Counted from the first letter of the stretch, positions 14,707 through 23,303 are shown. The stretch is DNA of 64,000 nt from Cyclobacteriaceae bacterium (GCA_028284125.1 JANQSI010000023.1:1-64000), one strand, 5' to 3'. Program-made: numbers and translations. The notes: generated by a model not told the origin, from the letters alone.

Positions 14707-17700
14707 TTACTCGCCTTTGTATTGGTAGGTGGTTTCCTGAAGCAGGTTCCCATCATGGTCTCTTACTTCCGAGAGTCTACCAAAATCATCATAGGTATAG
14801 GTCGATTCCAACCCATTGGGATCTACAATGGATGTGACGCCATAGCCAATTTTGTAGACATAAGTGAAAACTAGAGCATCACTCATACTGGCATGTGTTC
14901 GAAGATTGTTAATCTTGGTCTTGATTTCTGTGTTAGTCAGTGTGTTCCCGTTAATCAGCGTGAGATCAGATCCCAGTACCGTTGCAACCTCCAAGGCAGT
15001 GGCATTTATCACCTTTGCCACTGGGTAAGTAGTGTCATATCCCCATATGTAGGTGGTATGTACCCCATCTATCTGAGAGACTTCCAGAGGATTACCTTTC
15101 GTGTCGTAACCATGGAAAATCACCTGATCTGTGAAGGGGTTCGAAGGACCTGGTGTTCCGTGAACTGTCTGTACTTTCTCCGGAAGTATTCGGCTTGGCC
15201 ATGAAGTGTTGTTAAATACCGTGTATTGGGTTGAGACCAGATCCGTGTTCTTAAGCGTTTCCGTTTTGACTGGAATTCCTATTCGATAATCAGCGATCAA
15301 TGCCAGCTCAGCGGCTGTCGGACTGGCCAGGTCTTGTGGGTAATAGTATTTGGTTGTGTACGATTCTGTTGGGCTGTGAATCGTTTTTTCGATGATGGGT
15401 TTGATGTGTTTCGTCTCATCCTCATTATAGGTGTATTCTACCCTAGTAACTGTTGAATGCCCATCGTAATAGTCAGTTGTGATGGAATGATCAAGTTTGA
15501 ACCACTCAGATCTTGTTTCAAAAAATTCGAATGTTCCAAAGTCTATTCGTTTTCCAAATTTGATACCCTTAACCTCTTCATAAAAATTGTCGCTTGGGTC
15601 ATTGTAATAAATATACTCATTGACCTGACTCCTTATTAATTCATAATTGCCGGCATTATTTAAGTAGCTGCGGCTTTCTTTTAGATTTCCTCTTAACCAT
15701 TCAAATACAGTAGGAGGAGGCGAAGTATTATTACCAAGGTGTGAACTATAAGCAAATGCTTGCACCCCGATTTTGGAATCATCGTCTAATGCAAATGAAA
15801 ATTCGTATTCGTTTTTTCCACTGTTCGACGAGGTTGTTCCAAGGTATTCTGTGACATTAGAATAGCCCACATAGTTGCTTTGGGTGGTGGTAAATGGTGA
15901 ATTACTGGTTGAGCTGATGAAATCAGCAGCTGCCAGAGATATAGCAGGCGCTCCTCCACCATAGGGTTCGACCTCTTTGAATATCTCTCCCTTTAGTACA
16001 AAAAGGGGTCTGGAAGTAATTGACCCTGAACTGCTATTGGGGTTTCCAAATAAGTTGTAATCAAACGTCCTTTCAAAAGCCAAAACTCCGTTACTCTCAT
16101 GCTTCTTAATGTTCTTAATTCTTAGTCCACCGACTGCATAATTTACTCCATCAAGCAATGGGACCATATCTAGCTCTTCGCCGTAGACCTCTATGTCTAT
16201 ATCAGGATAGATACCATCACTATCTTCGTCTCTTAACTCAATTTCCAATACATACTCGCCTGCCTGTAGTGTCGAGAACTGCTCATCTCCAGACAAAAGT
16301 TGAGTAAAAGTGTTGTCGCTCTTTCTGAAAGTGGCAGAAATTCCGCAAGACTGTTGCGAAACATCACATGGAAATGTAGCTGATACATAAACGATTGCAT
16401 CGAGGTATAGAGCAGGATCTATATTGAATGTTTCAGAGTAAATTTTTATGGGTATTGGCGGGCTTTGCTGAAGGACTTCTGTAGTATTTGTTGCAGCTAA
16501 GGGCAACTTCACCCTTGGTGCAATAGCGCCGGCAAAGGAAAGTTGACCCGAAGTATTACCTTCATATACATATTCCGTTGAACCCCCGGTGGGGTAGGTG
16601 ACTTTTTCCAATACTCCTGCAACAGAATAACTTGGATCCGCATACCGATCAGCTCCTTCGAACCTTGTTCCTGAAACTGTAATGGATGGTATTAAGTTTG
16701 AGTTGCCGTGTTCTCCATTATAAAACCCCCAAAAGTCTTGTGCAAATGAAAATCTTTCTGGAAGACTAGTAGTGTTATAGGAAAACGCATATGGATTAAT
16801 TTTTTCTGTTCCAGAAAATTCTTGTATAGACTTAAGGAACATACGGTGATACCTTTCATCTCCGCTGCACAGCACGATAAGTGGTGAAGAATTGGACTGC
16901 ACATCTTCGTATGTAAGCTTAAATTTCTTCAATTCAAGATCATCCTGATCTTTGACAATAATTTCCTCTAAAGCATAATCATCCGGCATATCAAGTCTTG
17001 GAGAACTTGACTTACTAAAAATCAACTTCTCATTGGATGTTTCTATTAATGATATCTTGGATGATTGAACAGTACTTGTATAATATGCAATTGGTCTTAT
17101 TTCATTTACATTTAATCCTGCAATCGCACTTGACCCATTGACCAATCTTTCTTGCCCAGAACGAGAACATGTTTCATGAGTACTTGTATTGTATGTAAGC
17201 TTAATATTTTTCTTCTCATTTGCATTTTCAATATCCAAGAGGTACCAGCCATTGATGTACCCATGTGTGATATTTTTGCTGTTGATCAAAGTCTGACTAA
17301 TAACCAAGCGTTCATATGCTGTTCTGGTGAGGTCTTTTGATTGGCCTAGATAGAAATTAGTTCCATCATCAGATTTGAGATGCCAACCAATAATCTCGTC
17401 ATATGTATTCTTAATAGGTATTATATTAATATCTGAGTGAGGCATTAGAACAATTTCCCCCGATTGTTTAAAGAAAAAGCTTCCTGAATGACCTGGAATA
17501 TTGAAATGGAAGAGGTCTGGTTGATAATCAAGCTCGCCATCTAACGACCTATCAATGAGATCCAATATCTCGAAGTTGTCATTGATATAATCCAAAGCTT
17601 GAAAATTGGCGACAGTCTCAATGTTGTTCAAGAATCCTCCCACATCATCATCAGGAATACCTCGAACCACTCGTGTTATTGACCCACCAGCACTTAAGTT

Positions 17701-17979
17701 CCAGCCCAATCCAACCCAGGAAGCCGTTTCTTCTACTTTTATTCCACCTGCATGGTAATTGAGACTCACTGGAATTGAGAGCTCGCCTTCAGTTAAAGTG
17801 TGTATGGGAATGGAAATGTTAGGAATTCCACTGTAGTAGCCGACTGGTGTTTCGACAAATTTTCCTAGTGAGGCCACCTCTGGGGTAGTAGGTGTGTAAT
17901 TGGCATCTTGTCCGTAAGAAATGATGCTCATCATAAGAAGAATCAAAAAGCATAGAGCTTCGATACGAAGATTTTTCAT
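14707..17979 (-). CDS. Giant secreted SpvB/TcB-like N-terminal component with YD repeats
   Basis: 1090 residues from the ATG at 17979 (MKNLRIEALCFLILLMMSIISYGQ is a signal peptide; a TTG at 17997 is less likely). The mature start has the motif order seen in many Bacteroidota Rhs partners: SLGKFVETPVGYYSGIPNIS, then LSIPVSLNYHAGGIKVEE, then WVGLGWNLSAGGSITR. This resembles the GxGW-SL opening of SpvB/TcB proteins of toxin complexes. A long beta-rich middle follows, and the C-terminus has YD repeats (DPNGLESTYTYDDFGRLSEV) and ends YQYKGE without a core or tip. It is the first gene of the operon, about 160 bp behind a good promoter. By analogy with TcB-TcC it may form part of the shell closed by the two downstream proteins (inference). 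Confidence 0.85.
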   Translation of the reverse strand: MKNLRIEALCFLILLMMSIISYGQDANYTPTTPEVASLGKFVETPVGYYSGIPNISIPIHTLTEGELSIPVSLNYHAGGIKVEETASWVGLGWNLSAGGSITRVVRGIPDDDVGGFLNNIETVANFQALDYINDNFEILDLIDRSLDGELDYQPDLFHFNIPGHSGSFFFKQSGEIVLMPHSDINIIPIKNTYDEIIGWHLKSDDGTNFYLGQSKDLTRTAYERLVISQTLINSKNITHGYINGWYLLDIENANEKKNIKLTYNTSTHETCSRSGQERLVNGSSAIAGLNVNEIRPIAYYTSTVQSSKISLIETSNEKLIFSKSSSPRLDMPDDYALEEIIVKDQDDLELKKFKLTYEDVQSNSSPLIVLCSGDERYHRMFLKSIQEFSGTEKINPYAFSYNTTSLPERFSFAQDFWGFYNGEHGNSNLIPSITVSGTRFEGADRYADPSYSVAGVLEKVTYPTGGSTEYVYEGNTSGQLSFAGAIAPRVKLPLAATNTTEVLQQSPPIPIKIYSETFNIDPALYLDAIVYVSATFPCDVSQQSCGISATFRKSDNTFTQLLSGDEQFSTLQAGEYVLEIELRDEDSDGIYPDIDIEVYGEELDMVPLLDGVNYAVGGLRIKNIKKHESNGVLAFERTFDYNLFGNPNSSSGSITSRPLFVLKGEIFKEVEPYGGGAPAISLAAADFISSTSNSPFTTTQSNYVGYSNVTEYLGTTSSNSGKNEYEFSFALDDDSKIGVQAFAYSSHLGNNTSPPPTVFEWLRGNLKESRSYLNNAGNYELIRSQVNEYIYYNDPSDNFYEEVKGIKFGKRIDFGTFEFFETRSEWFKLDHSITTDYYDGHSTVTRVEYTYNEDETKHIKPIIEKTIHSPTESYTTKYYYPQDLASPTAAELALIADYRIGIPVKTETLKNTDLVSTQYTVFNNTSWPSRILPEKVQTVHGTPGPSNPFTDQVIFHGYDTKGNPLEVSQIDGVHTTYIWGYDTTYPVAKVINATALEVATVLGSDLTLINGNTLTNTEIKTKINNLRTHASMSDALVFTYVYKIGYGVTSIVDPNGLESTYTYDDFGRLSEVRDHDGNLLQETTYQYKGE

Positions 17980-18465
17980 TTTCAGGTTGGTTAACAATGG
18001 TTCTTTCGTTCAATAATTCATTTCGTCAACTGCTATATAGAAATTGACATAATGATTCTCACAAGAACTCACCCTTCTTATGAAGCTCGCCTAAGAAAAA
18101 ATTGGTTGTGGTTCGGAATTATGAACCGGTAGGTTAATCTCAGTCAAACATAACCGATTATCTTATGATAACAAATGAAGGCTGAGCTGATTTTTGTTAG
18201 GAAATTATTACCGAAACTTTAGTCAGAAGTTTATTTTGATGAATATCGAAAACTCCTAAAATAAAATTTTGCTAATTGATAATCTTGCTTATAAAATTCA
18301 GCTAAAGAGGAGAATGACAAAAGAAAATTTATTGTTAACAACAAGAGACCTTTGTCCTCAATTTTTACCGTTGGTTGAATTGTTTTTTCAAAGGTCGCAT
18401 ATTGCTGTAGCTAAATTTGGCTTAACCTGGCCTTTCATTTAAAAGGAATGCTATACGGCTTTTAC
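17980..18465. other. Intergenic region upstream of the Rhs operon
   Basis: 486 bp without a convincing gene. It is AT-rich and holds the promoter at 18145-18175 and the approx. 160 nt leader of the giant-gene operon. I see no strong terminator hairpin for the cyclase gene that ends at 18466, so read-through into the Rhs operon is possible. No riboswitch or repeat was recognised. Confidence 0.6.
18145..18175 (-). promoter_or_regulatory. Promoter of the Rhs operon (TTTG-N19-TATGTTTG)
   Basis: On the minus strand TTTG (18172-18175), exactly 19 bp, and TATGTTTG (18145-18152) fit the Bacteroidota consensus at every defined base. Transcription would start near 18138, leaving about 160 nt of leader before the ATG at 17979. 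Confidence 0.7.
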
Positions 18466-19542
18466 TTAAACCGTAAATAGCGTCACCAGTTCTTTTTTCC
18501 CACGTAACTCAATCTCACCTATTCTCCTAGGCTCGTGAATGTTTTTTAAATCCAACAATTCAATAACGGCTCCAGATGCCAGGATATCAACTCCGAGCTC
18601 ATTGCATTTAGATTGAATTCTAGATGTGGTATTGAGCACGTCACCTGAGAATGCAATTTCCCGCTTCACGACACCAATTTCACCTGCCATGACATGGCCA
18701 TAATGAATGCCCGCTTTGAATTCCGGATGAGTATCATACTTTTCCAAGAAATACGATTTTCGAGTATCTAAGTCTTCTTGAATTTCAAAATAGCATTGGA
18801 TACAATTGGCATTTTTTGCGCCATTTGCCAGTTCCCAACTAATCACAATTTCATCGCCCACGTATTGATAGATTTCTCCCTTGAATTTTAGAATGGCTGG
18901 AGTTGCATATCTGAAAACGTCTCTTAGAAATGAAAAATATTTTTCTTCACCCATCTCTTCAGCAATCATTGTAGACGACCGAAGATCAAGAAACATGAAT
19001 ATCCGTTCTTCTCTTTTGGGTTTAAAATACCTGCCTAGTAGAAATTTCTTAAAGACTCCTGGACCATATTTGTCATTAACGAGCAAGGCAATAGTTGTGA
19101 AAGATACAACCGCAAGCCAGGTAAAAAATGGGACGAGAGTTGTGGCATAAGTCAGTCGTTTGGCTGAAATGATCAAGACTTCTGTACTTAATGGTGATTG
19201 TTCTAAAAATCGACTTTGGAAGAATACATTAGATGGAAATGCCACAAGAACAAAGATGATCGTATAGGAAATAAGAAGGTTTCGGATCGTCCATCCATAA
19301 GGCCTTGCCCTTAGCCACTTTTCCCAAAGGAACACGATTGCAGACCCGCCTAGAATACCTCCCAGAATGCCGGCGAAAATGCTTGCCCTAAGCGGAATAG
19401 ATGCATCAATTTGATCTGCTAATTTGTAATCAACAAAAGTAGAATAGCTTGTTAGAAACTGAAAAAACGAGAATATGGTCCAGGCAAAAGTGATCCATGC
19501 GATCTTTATAAACTGGGATCTCATATTATCGCTCCATTTCAT
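18466..19542 (-). CDS. Membrane-bound class III nucleotidyl cyclase
   Basis: 358 residues: four membrane helices in the first 170 residues, then a CHD-type cyclase domain (about 180-358) in the cytoplasm. Visible catalytic features are the first metal Asp in FMFLDLRSST, the second in YQYVGDEIV, and the Asn-x3-Arg transition-state pair in SGDVLNTTSRIQ. The residue that usually separates adenylate (Lys) from guanylate (Glu) cyclases aligns with Gln in IYQYVGD, so the product cannot be read from sequence, although cAMP is the usual one. It is the last gene before the Rhs operon in the same direction. The start at 19542 is ATG; an ATG six codons later is possible. Confidence 0.85.
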   Translation of the reverse strand: MKWSDNMRSQFIKIAWITFAWTIFSFFQFLTSYSTFVDYKLADQIDASIPLRASIFAGILGGILGGSAIVFLWEKWLRARPYGWTIRNLLISYTIIFVLVAFPSNVFFQSRFLEQSPLSTEVLIISAKRLTYATTLVPFFTWLAVVSFTTIALLVNDKYGPGVFKKFLLGRYFKPKREERIFMFLDLRSSTMIAEEMGEEKYFSFLRDVFRYATPAILKFKGEIYQYVGDEIVISWELANGAKNANCIQCYFEIQEDLDTRKSYFLEKYDTHPEFKAGIHYGHVMAGEIGVVKREIAFSGDVLNTTSRIQSKCNELGVDILASGAVIELLDLKNIHEPRRIGEIELRGKKELVTLFTV

Positions 19543-19598
19543 ATTAGAAAAGTAGTGAAATCACAGGAAGTTTTATTGAAAAACTATCTCACCATCTA

Positions 19599-20702
19599 TT
19601 AAAACGCCTCACGCAATCCTACATAAAAAGCAGACTGTCCTCCTCTTGCAAGTCCATAATCAAATCGTACGTTGAGTTTTCGTTCTGGTATGATTTGGAA
19701 TCTGGCTCCTACTCCTCCAACATATTTGAATTCAGAAAGAGAAAAGTCTCCTAACTCATTGGCTACATCACCAACTCCAGCAAAAGCCACTGCTCCAATA
19801 ATCCAAAACAAAGATTTACGATATTCAACCTGGCTAAAAATTGTTTGACGATCCCGGAAAAGACTGGCATTCGCGATTCCTCTTAAACGGTTGTCACCTC
19901 CTAGCTGCGGTAGCTTAAAAAAGGGAACATTAGAGCCTGAGGTAAACATTCCACTCAATTGAACAGCCAAAACATCCGAATCATCTTTGATACTGATGTA
20001 TTTCCTGATATCAAGCAAGTAACTTGAATAATTGAAATCCCCCAGGTAGGCAAACTGTGAGTTCGCATTAATGAAATATCCGCTTGAGGGATAAATAACA
20101 TTGTTCCGCGAGTCGTAGCGAATCGCAGGCCCTATCCCAAAAAGTGTTCCGCCTTCTGATCCGGTAATTAGATTCGTTTCTAAAATTCCTCCTGCTTCTT
20201 TTTCTCTAAAAGAAACTGTTTGAAAGTCAAAAGCGGCTCCCCAAAAGAAGCGCGGAGTATTAGCCAGCAACATTACCCCATCCAATTGAAAAAATAAACT
20301 GGTATAGTCTTCGAAGAGGTCGGGATCATTGTCATTTCCTATTCCAAAATACCTGTCAGGGAATTTAAAGAAACGTGGTGTAATATTCAGGTCAGCACCA
20401 TTCCTGAAATAGTAATCGATATTACAAGCAGAAAGGATTTGATTCCTGGTGGTATAGATGAAAAATGGTGTGAATGAAGACCGTCTTACAAACTCAGATT
20501 GTGAATTGTCAATGCGATTTATTACACCAACAGCTACACCACCGAATTGAAGTCCCGTTTCTGGTTGATAACCAAAAGCTGGGTAGCCTGCCCAAGCAAT
20601 TGTTTTTGTTGTATCAGATTGGTTTCCTTGGGCAACTGTTGAGACGGTAGGAAAGAGGAACAACCAACACAGGCTTAGTGAGAAATAGAGCGGTTTGATC
20701 AT
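19599..20702 (-). CDS. Omp85-type outer-membrane beta-barrel (bacterial surface antigen family)
   Basis: 367 residues with a signal peptide ending near TVAQG. Alternating amphipathic strands run through the whole chain, which ends with Phe as typical outer-membrane barrels do. The motif RLRGIANASLFRDRQTIFSQ, followed by VEYR, matches the conserved R-G-x(6-8)-D-R...E-Y-R loop-6/strand region of Omp85 (PF01103). No POTRA domains precede the barrel, so it is a barrel-only member, unlike BamA. The role is probably an outer-membrane channel or insertion partner, and the substrate is unknown. It precedes the cyclase gene by 56 bp, so the two may be co-transcribed. Confidence 0.8.
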   Translation of the reverse strand: MIKPLYFSLSLCWLFLFPTVSTVAQGNQSDTTKTIAWAGYPAFGYQPETGLQFGGVAVGVINRIDNSQSEFVRRSSFTPFFIYTTRNQILSACNIDYYFRNGADLNITPRFFKFPDRYFGIGNDNDPDLFEDYTSLFFQLDGVMLLANTPRFFWGAAFDFQTVSFREKEAGGILETNLITGSEGGTLFGIGPAIRYDSRNNVIYPSSGYFINANSQFAYLGDFNYSSYLLDIRKYISIKDDSDVLAVQLSGMFTSGSNVPFFKLPQLGGDNRLRGIANASLFRDRQTIFSQVEYRKSLFWIIGAVAFAGVGDVANELGDFSLSEFKYVGGVGARFQIIPERKLNVRFDYGLARGGQSAFYVGLREAF

Positions 20703-20764
20703 TGTATTTAAAGATAATGATTGAGCTTGGAAATCTTTGAAGAAAGGGATGGTTATAACCTAAG

Positions 20765-20797
20765 GCAAAAAAGCCTGACACTAAAGTATCAGGCTTT
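20765..20797 (-). terminator. Terminator fused to the end of the pyruvate kinase-like gene
   Basis: On the minus strand AAAGCCTGA pairs with TCAGGCTTT (20770-20797) and is followed by six T residues (20767-20772 region). The gene's last codons and its TGA stop (20789-20791) are part of the hairpin. Confidence 0.85.
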
Positions 20798-22633
20798 CGC
20801 TCTCCCTCTTGGGCCTAAAAGCTTATTCATCGATGGTAACATCGATTCGTTCTTTTCATCAAATCGTTCCATATCCGACAGGATTTTATGCAAAAGAGTA
20901 ATTGCCCGATTTATATATGGCCCTTTGTTTAGCATTACACAGTCAGCTTTCAGAGAAGTTGTAGCATCAGTAATTTCAGCTCTTGATGGAAGCCCTTTTT
21001 TGGCCATATTTTCGAATACTTGAGTAGCCCAAACAACTGGTATATGAGCAGCGTTACACAATCCTAGTATCTCTTTTTGAACCCATCCTATTCTATCCCA
21101 TCCGGTCTCGACAGCTAAATCTCCACGAGCTATCATTACTCCTATGTATTTCATTTTCATTGCAGTAAGCAGAATTTCAGTGAGATTATCATATGCCTTC
21201 TGCGTCTCAATTTTCAATATCACATTGATTTTCCCAAGAGCATTCAACTTTTCGAGTTCATCGACTAATTCCTCAACATCTTCCTTGGTATTTACAAACG
21301 AAAAATTGACAATGTCCGAATGTTCAACAATGAACTTAAGGTCTTCTTTGTCTTTCTCTGTCAATCCACTAATCGATAAATCAGAAGTAGGAAAATTGAT
21401 GCCTTTCTCCGCCTTCAATTTAGATCCGCGCTCTTTCGCTCTGATTATTTCCACATCGAAGGAATCTGAAGTTTGATCAATAATCCGACCTTCTATTTTA
21501 CCATCATCAAATAAAACGGGATCACCTTTTTTTACTCCATTAAAGACTTCATGTATTTGACATGATATGCGTGCATTACTTAGGATATTTCCTTGTTGAT
21601 CAAAGGTTGCGGGCTCGCCAACTCCTTCACGGTGTACAGTAAATTTGTCACCAATTCGTAGAAACAATGATTGTTCGATCGGAGGCTGCTCACCTACCAT
21701 TGCAGATCCATTTCTAGCACCGTTGATAACGGTTCCTGTCTCAACATACATGGTATCGGAGCAACTTACTAGCACTTCATCAGCTTTAAGACCAACCACT
21801 CTTAACCGACGTTGTTTTCCACGAGTGTCTTTTAAGGTTAATTCATCATCCTTCTTGACGGACGCTAGCCATTCGCCATTCACTGGTATAAAATCGTCAT
21901 CCTGCTGAATCTCCGAGAGTGATTCATCAATTAGTCTTATAAAAGCTGGTTTGATAACATTTCCTAGGTCGTTTCTTACAGGAGAGAACTTTCTTACTTT
22001 CGGACCAGGTTTGATCTCTCCGGTCCTGATTTTTGGACCTGATAAATCCATCGCGATTTTTATATTCCTACCCAATTCTTGAGAAGCCCTTTTTACATTT
22101 TTGATGATATTTATCCATACCTCGGGAGTGTCGTGTGCACAATTAATCCGAGCGCAGTTCATACCATTTTTGGCCATATCAAGAACCATCTCATAATTCT
22201 CTGCTGTTTCGGTAGGCTGAGTAACCATGATCCTGACTCTGCGTGATTTTGAACGAAATCCTAACAACTCCTTTGCAAACTTATTCTGCCGCTTCATTCC
22301 ATTTTTAATGGATAATCCTGACTTGGGTGGATGATCGGCAGCCTTCCCAAAAAGACTTTCCAGTATATGCTTATTGTTCAGTAAACTAGCCTTGACATGA
22401 CTCGATGAGTTAGCTAAACGAGACAACCCCAGATTTCTTAATTTTTTCTGCAGTTCTCGAATATCGTGCTTACGAAGCTCATTGTAGTGAAGTAGATTTC
22501 TTGCACTTTTGAAATAATCTTTGGAAACACTATTCAGAAGATCAATGTGACGTTTCTCACATTCTTCTATCCGCTCCAATAAATTATTCATTTTTTCAAT
22601 TAATTCTGAAATCACTTCTTCTCTTAAATTCAT
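20789..22633 (-). CDS. Divergent pyruvate kinase family protein with N-terminal extension
   Basis: 614 residues. The first 130 or so are helical and charged (coiled-coil-like), without a counterpart in normal pyruvate kinase. The TIM-barrel motifs follow, all modified: ARINCAHDTPE for RLNFSHG, MDLSGPKIRTG for DTKGPEIRTG, KIET, VMIARGDLAVETGW, and VVWATQVFENM with the active-site Thr. The usual SGETAKG after the last motif reads MLNKGPYI, and the barrel is interrupted by an enlarged B domain. The C-terminal allosteric domain is missing; only about 45 residues follow. Phosphoenolpyruvate chemistry is plausible but unproven. The last nine residues (LGPRGRAKA) are read from a sequence identical to the 3' end of tRNA-Asn. 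Confidence 0.8.
   Translation of the reverse strand: MNLREEVISELIEKMNNLLERIEECEKRHIDLLNSVSKDYFKSARNLLHYNELRKHDIRELQKKLRNLGLSRLANSSSHVKASLLNNKHILESLFGKAADHPPKSGLSIKNGMKRQNKFAKELLGFRSKSRRVRIMVTQPTETAENYEMVLDMAKNGMNCARINCAHDTPEVWINIIKNVKRASQELGRNIKIAMDLSGPKIRTGEIKPGPKVRKFSPVRNDLGNVIKPAFIRLIDESLSEIQQDDDFIPVNGEWLASVKKDDELTLKDTRGKQRRLRVVGLKADEVLVSCSDTMYVETGTVINGARNGSAMVGEQPPIEQSLFLRIGDKFTVHREGVGEPATFDQQGNILSNARISCQIHEVFNGVKKGDPVLFDDGKIEGRIIDQTSDSFDVEIIRAKERGSKLKAEKGINFPTSDLSISGLTEKDKEDLKFIVEHSDIVNFSFVNTKEDVEELVDELEKLNALGKINVILKIETQKAYDNLTEILLTAMKMKYIGVMIARGDLAVETGWDRIGWVQKEILGLCNAAHIPVVWATQVFENMAKKGLPSRAEITDATTSLKADCVMLNKGPYINRAITLLHKILSDMERFDEKNESMLPSMNKLLGPRGRAKA
20799..20814 (-). repeat. Fragment of the tRNA-Asn 3' end inside a coding region
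   Basis: The 16 bases GCTCTCCCTCTTGGGC (plus strand) are identical to 23303-23318 in tRNA-Asn and to 22936-22951 in the broken tRNA. Preceding GGCTTT is also shared with the tRNA-Asn locus, with one extra base. As in the other two copies, a terminator hairpin lies just downstream on the minus strand. Confidence 0.8.
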
Positions 22634-22895
22634 GCTCTTATTAGTTACTTGAGAGTATTACACCGTGCACAAAGTCAGTCACCTGTTTCTTTTAACCCTG
22701 AATGAAAGACCCATGGTCCTCAGAAATGATCTTTCCTTTCGGAAGATATTCAAAAAGGTCTTTTGTAAGCAATTATCTAGACCTGAAAGAAATCAACACA
22801 ATAAATGAAATTATTGATATGGAGCTATCGGACTAATCCAAAATTGTTTTTTGATCTTGCAAAGATCAACTAGCCATATTATTGTGCCCCTAAAT
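22634..22895. other. Intergenic region upstream of the pyruvate kinase-like gene
   Basis: About 260 bp without a gene. It must hold the promoter of the minus-strand gene that starts at 22633, but I see no clean TAnnTTTG box. The only notable structure is the 19 bp palindrome at 22851-22869. Confidence 0.5.
22851..22869. repeat. Perfect 8 bp inverted repeat, possible operator
   Basis: TTGATCTT-GCA-AAGATCAA forms a perfect palindrome with a 3-base centre. T residues precede it on the plus strand, and no T-run follows on either strand, so it does not look like a terminator. It lies 218 bp upstream of the pyruvate kinase-like start. A protein-binding site is possible. Confidence 0.35.
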
Positions 22896-22925
22896 AAAAA
22901 AGGCAGCTACTTTAGTGTAACTGCC
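22896..22925 (-). terminator. Terminator after the broken tRNA
   Basis: On the minus strand GGCAGTTAC pairs with GTAGCTGCC (one G-T pair, 22902-22925) around a 6-base loop, followed by six T residues. The loop-proximal bases ACACTAAAGTA are the exact reverse complement of those in the terminator at 20765-20797. Confidence 0.8.
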
Positions 22926-22935
22926 TCACTTTCAA

Positions 22936-23010
22936 GCTCTCCCTCTTGGGCTCGAACCAAGGACCCTCTGATTTAATCCCGCACATGCGGGACTCTAACC
23001 AACTGAGCTA
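22936..23010 (-). pseudogene. Broken tRNA-Asn copy overlapping the GIY-YIG gene end
   Basis: The 38 bases 22936-22973 are identical to the 3' part of tRNA-Asn (23303-23340: acceptor 3' strand, T arm and variable loop). The D-arm bases 22993-23010 match 23353-23370 with one change. The anticodon arm is replaced by a TCCCGCA/TGCGGGA hairpin (22978-22993 region) and the 5' acceptor strand is missing. It cannot fold into a functional tRNA. Its D arm supplies the last codons of the GIY-YIG gene. Confidence 0.8.
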
Positions 23011-23275
23011 ATTTTCCAGACGGAGTAAAATTGGGCTGGATCAGCTTTTTGATCAAAGTTCTGCTTTTCTGTCGTTTAATAAAATTCTCTATTCTCTGTG
23101 CACGTGACCTTGAGCTTACAAGGAAAGTAGCAACCAGGTTCCATGGACGATGTTTCGAGGTATATGTTGTTCTTTTAGTAGTGTTGTGCTCTTTAACCCT
23201 CCTCCATGGATTATCTGAGGAACCTACGTAGAATAAATTCGAAGCTTCAGAATGTAGGATGTATACATAAAACAT
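22973..23275 (-). CDS. GIY-YIG domain nuclease family protein with a tRNA-derived tail
   Basis: 100 residues from the ATG at 23275 (a GTG at 23284 is inside the upstream terminator). The GIY-YIG core is clear: FYVYILHS for the GIY strand, FYVGSSDNPWRRVKEHN for the YIG strand with the following Arg, and a helix with Glu (RAQRIENFIKRQK). These small stand-alone proteins resemble the UvrC endonuclease domain and are common in Bacteroidota; their substrate is unknown. The C-terminus GKLAQLVRVPHVRD is encoded by the broken tRNA. From memory, many Bacteroidota homologues share this ending. The gene lies between two direct copies of the tRNA-Asn 3' end, which suggests it moved or was duplicated with that sequence. 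Confidence 0.8.
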   Translation of the reverse strand: MFYVYILHSEASNLFYVGSSDNPWRRVKEHNTTKRTTYTSKHRPWNLVATFLVSSRSRAQRIENFIKRQKSRTLIKKLIQPNFTPSGKLAQLVRVPHVRD

Positions 23276-23278
23276 AAA

Positions 23279-23300
23279 AGCCACTCAATTACGAGTGGCT
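23279..23300 (-). terminator. Terminator of tRNA-Asn
   Basis: On the minus strand AGCCACTC pairs with GAGTGGCT (23279-23300) around a 6-base loop, followed by TTTT. It lies 3 bp after the mature tRNA end and its distal side abuts the start codon of the GIY-YIG gene. Confidence 0.8.
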
Positions 23301-23303
23301 TTG

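Noticed and set aside
14683-17990. CCAACCTRAAAA before two of the giant genes as another copy of the cassette leader
   Set aside because: The two short matches (near 14690-14701 and 17980-17991) share only about 12 bases, run in the opposite sense to the GGTTAGGTTTG leader, and contain no TAnnTTTG box.
22936-23010. A possible functional tRNA at the end of the GIY-YIG gene
   Set aside because: The T arm and D arm are there, but the 5' acceptor strand does not pair with the 3' strand and the anticodon arm is replaced by an unrelated hairpin.
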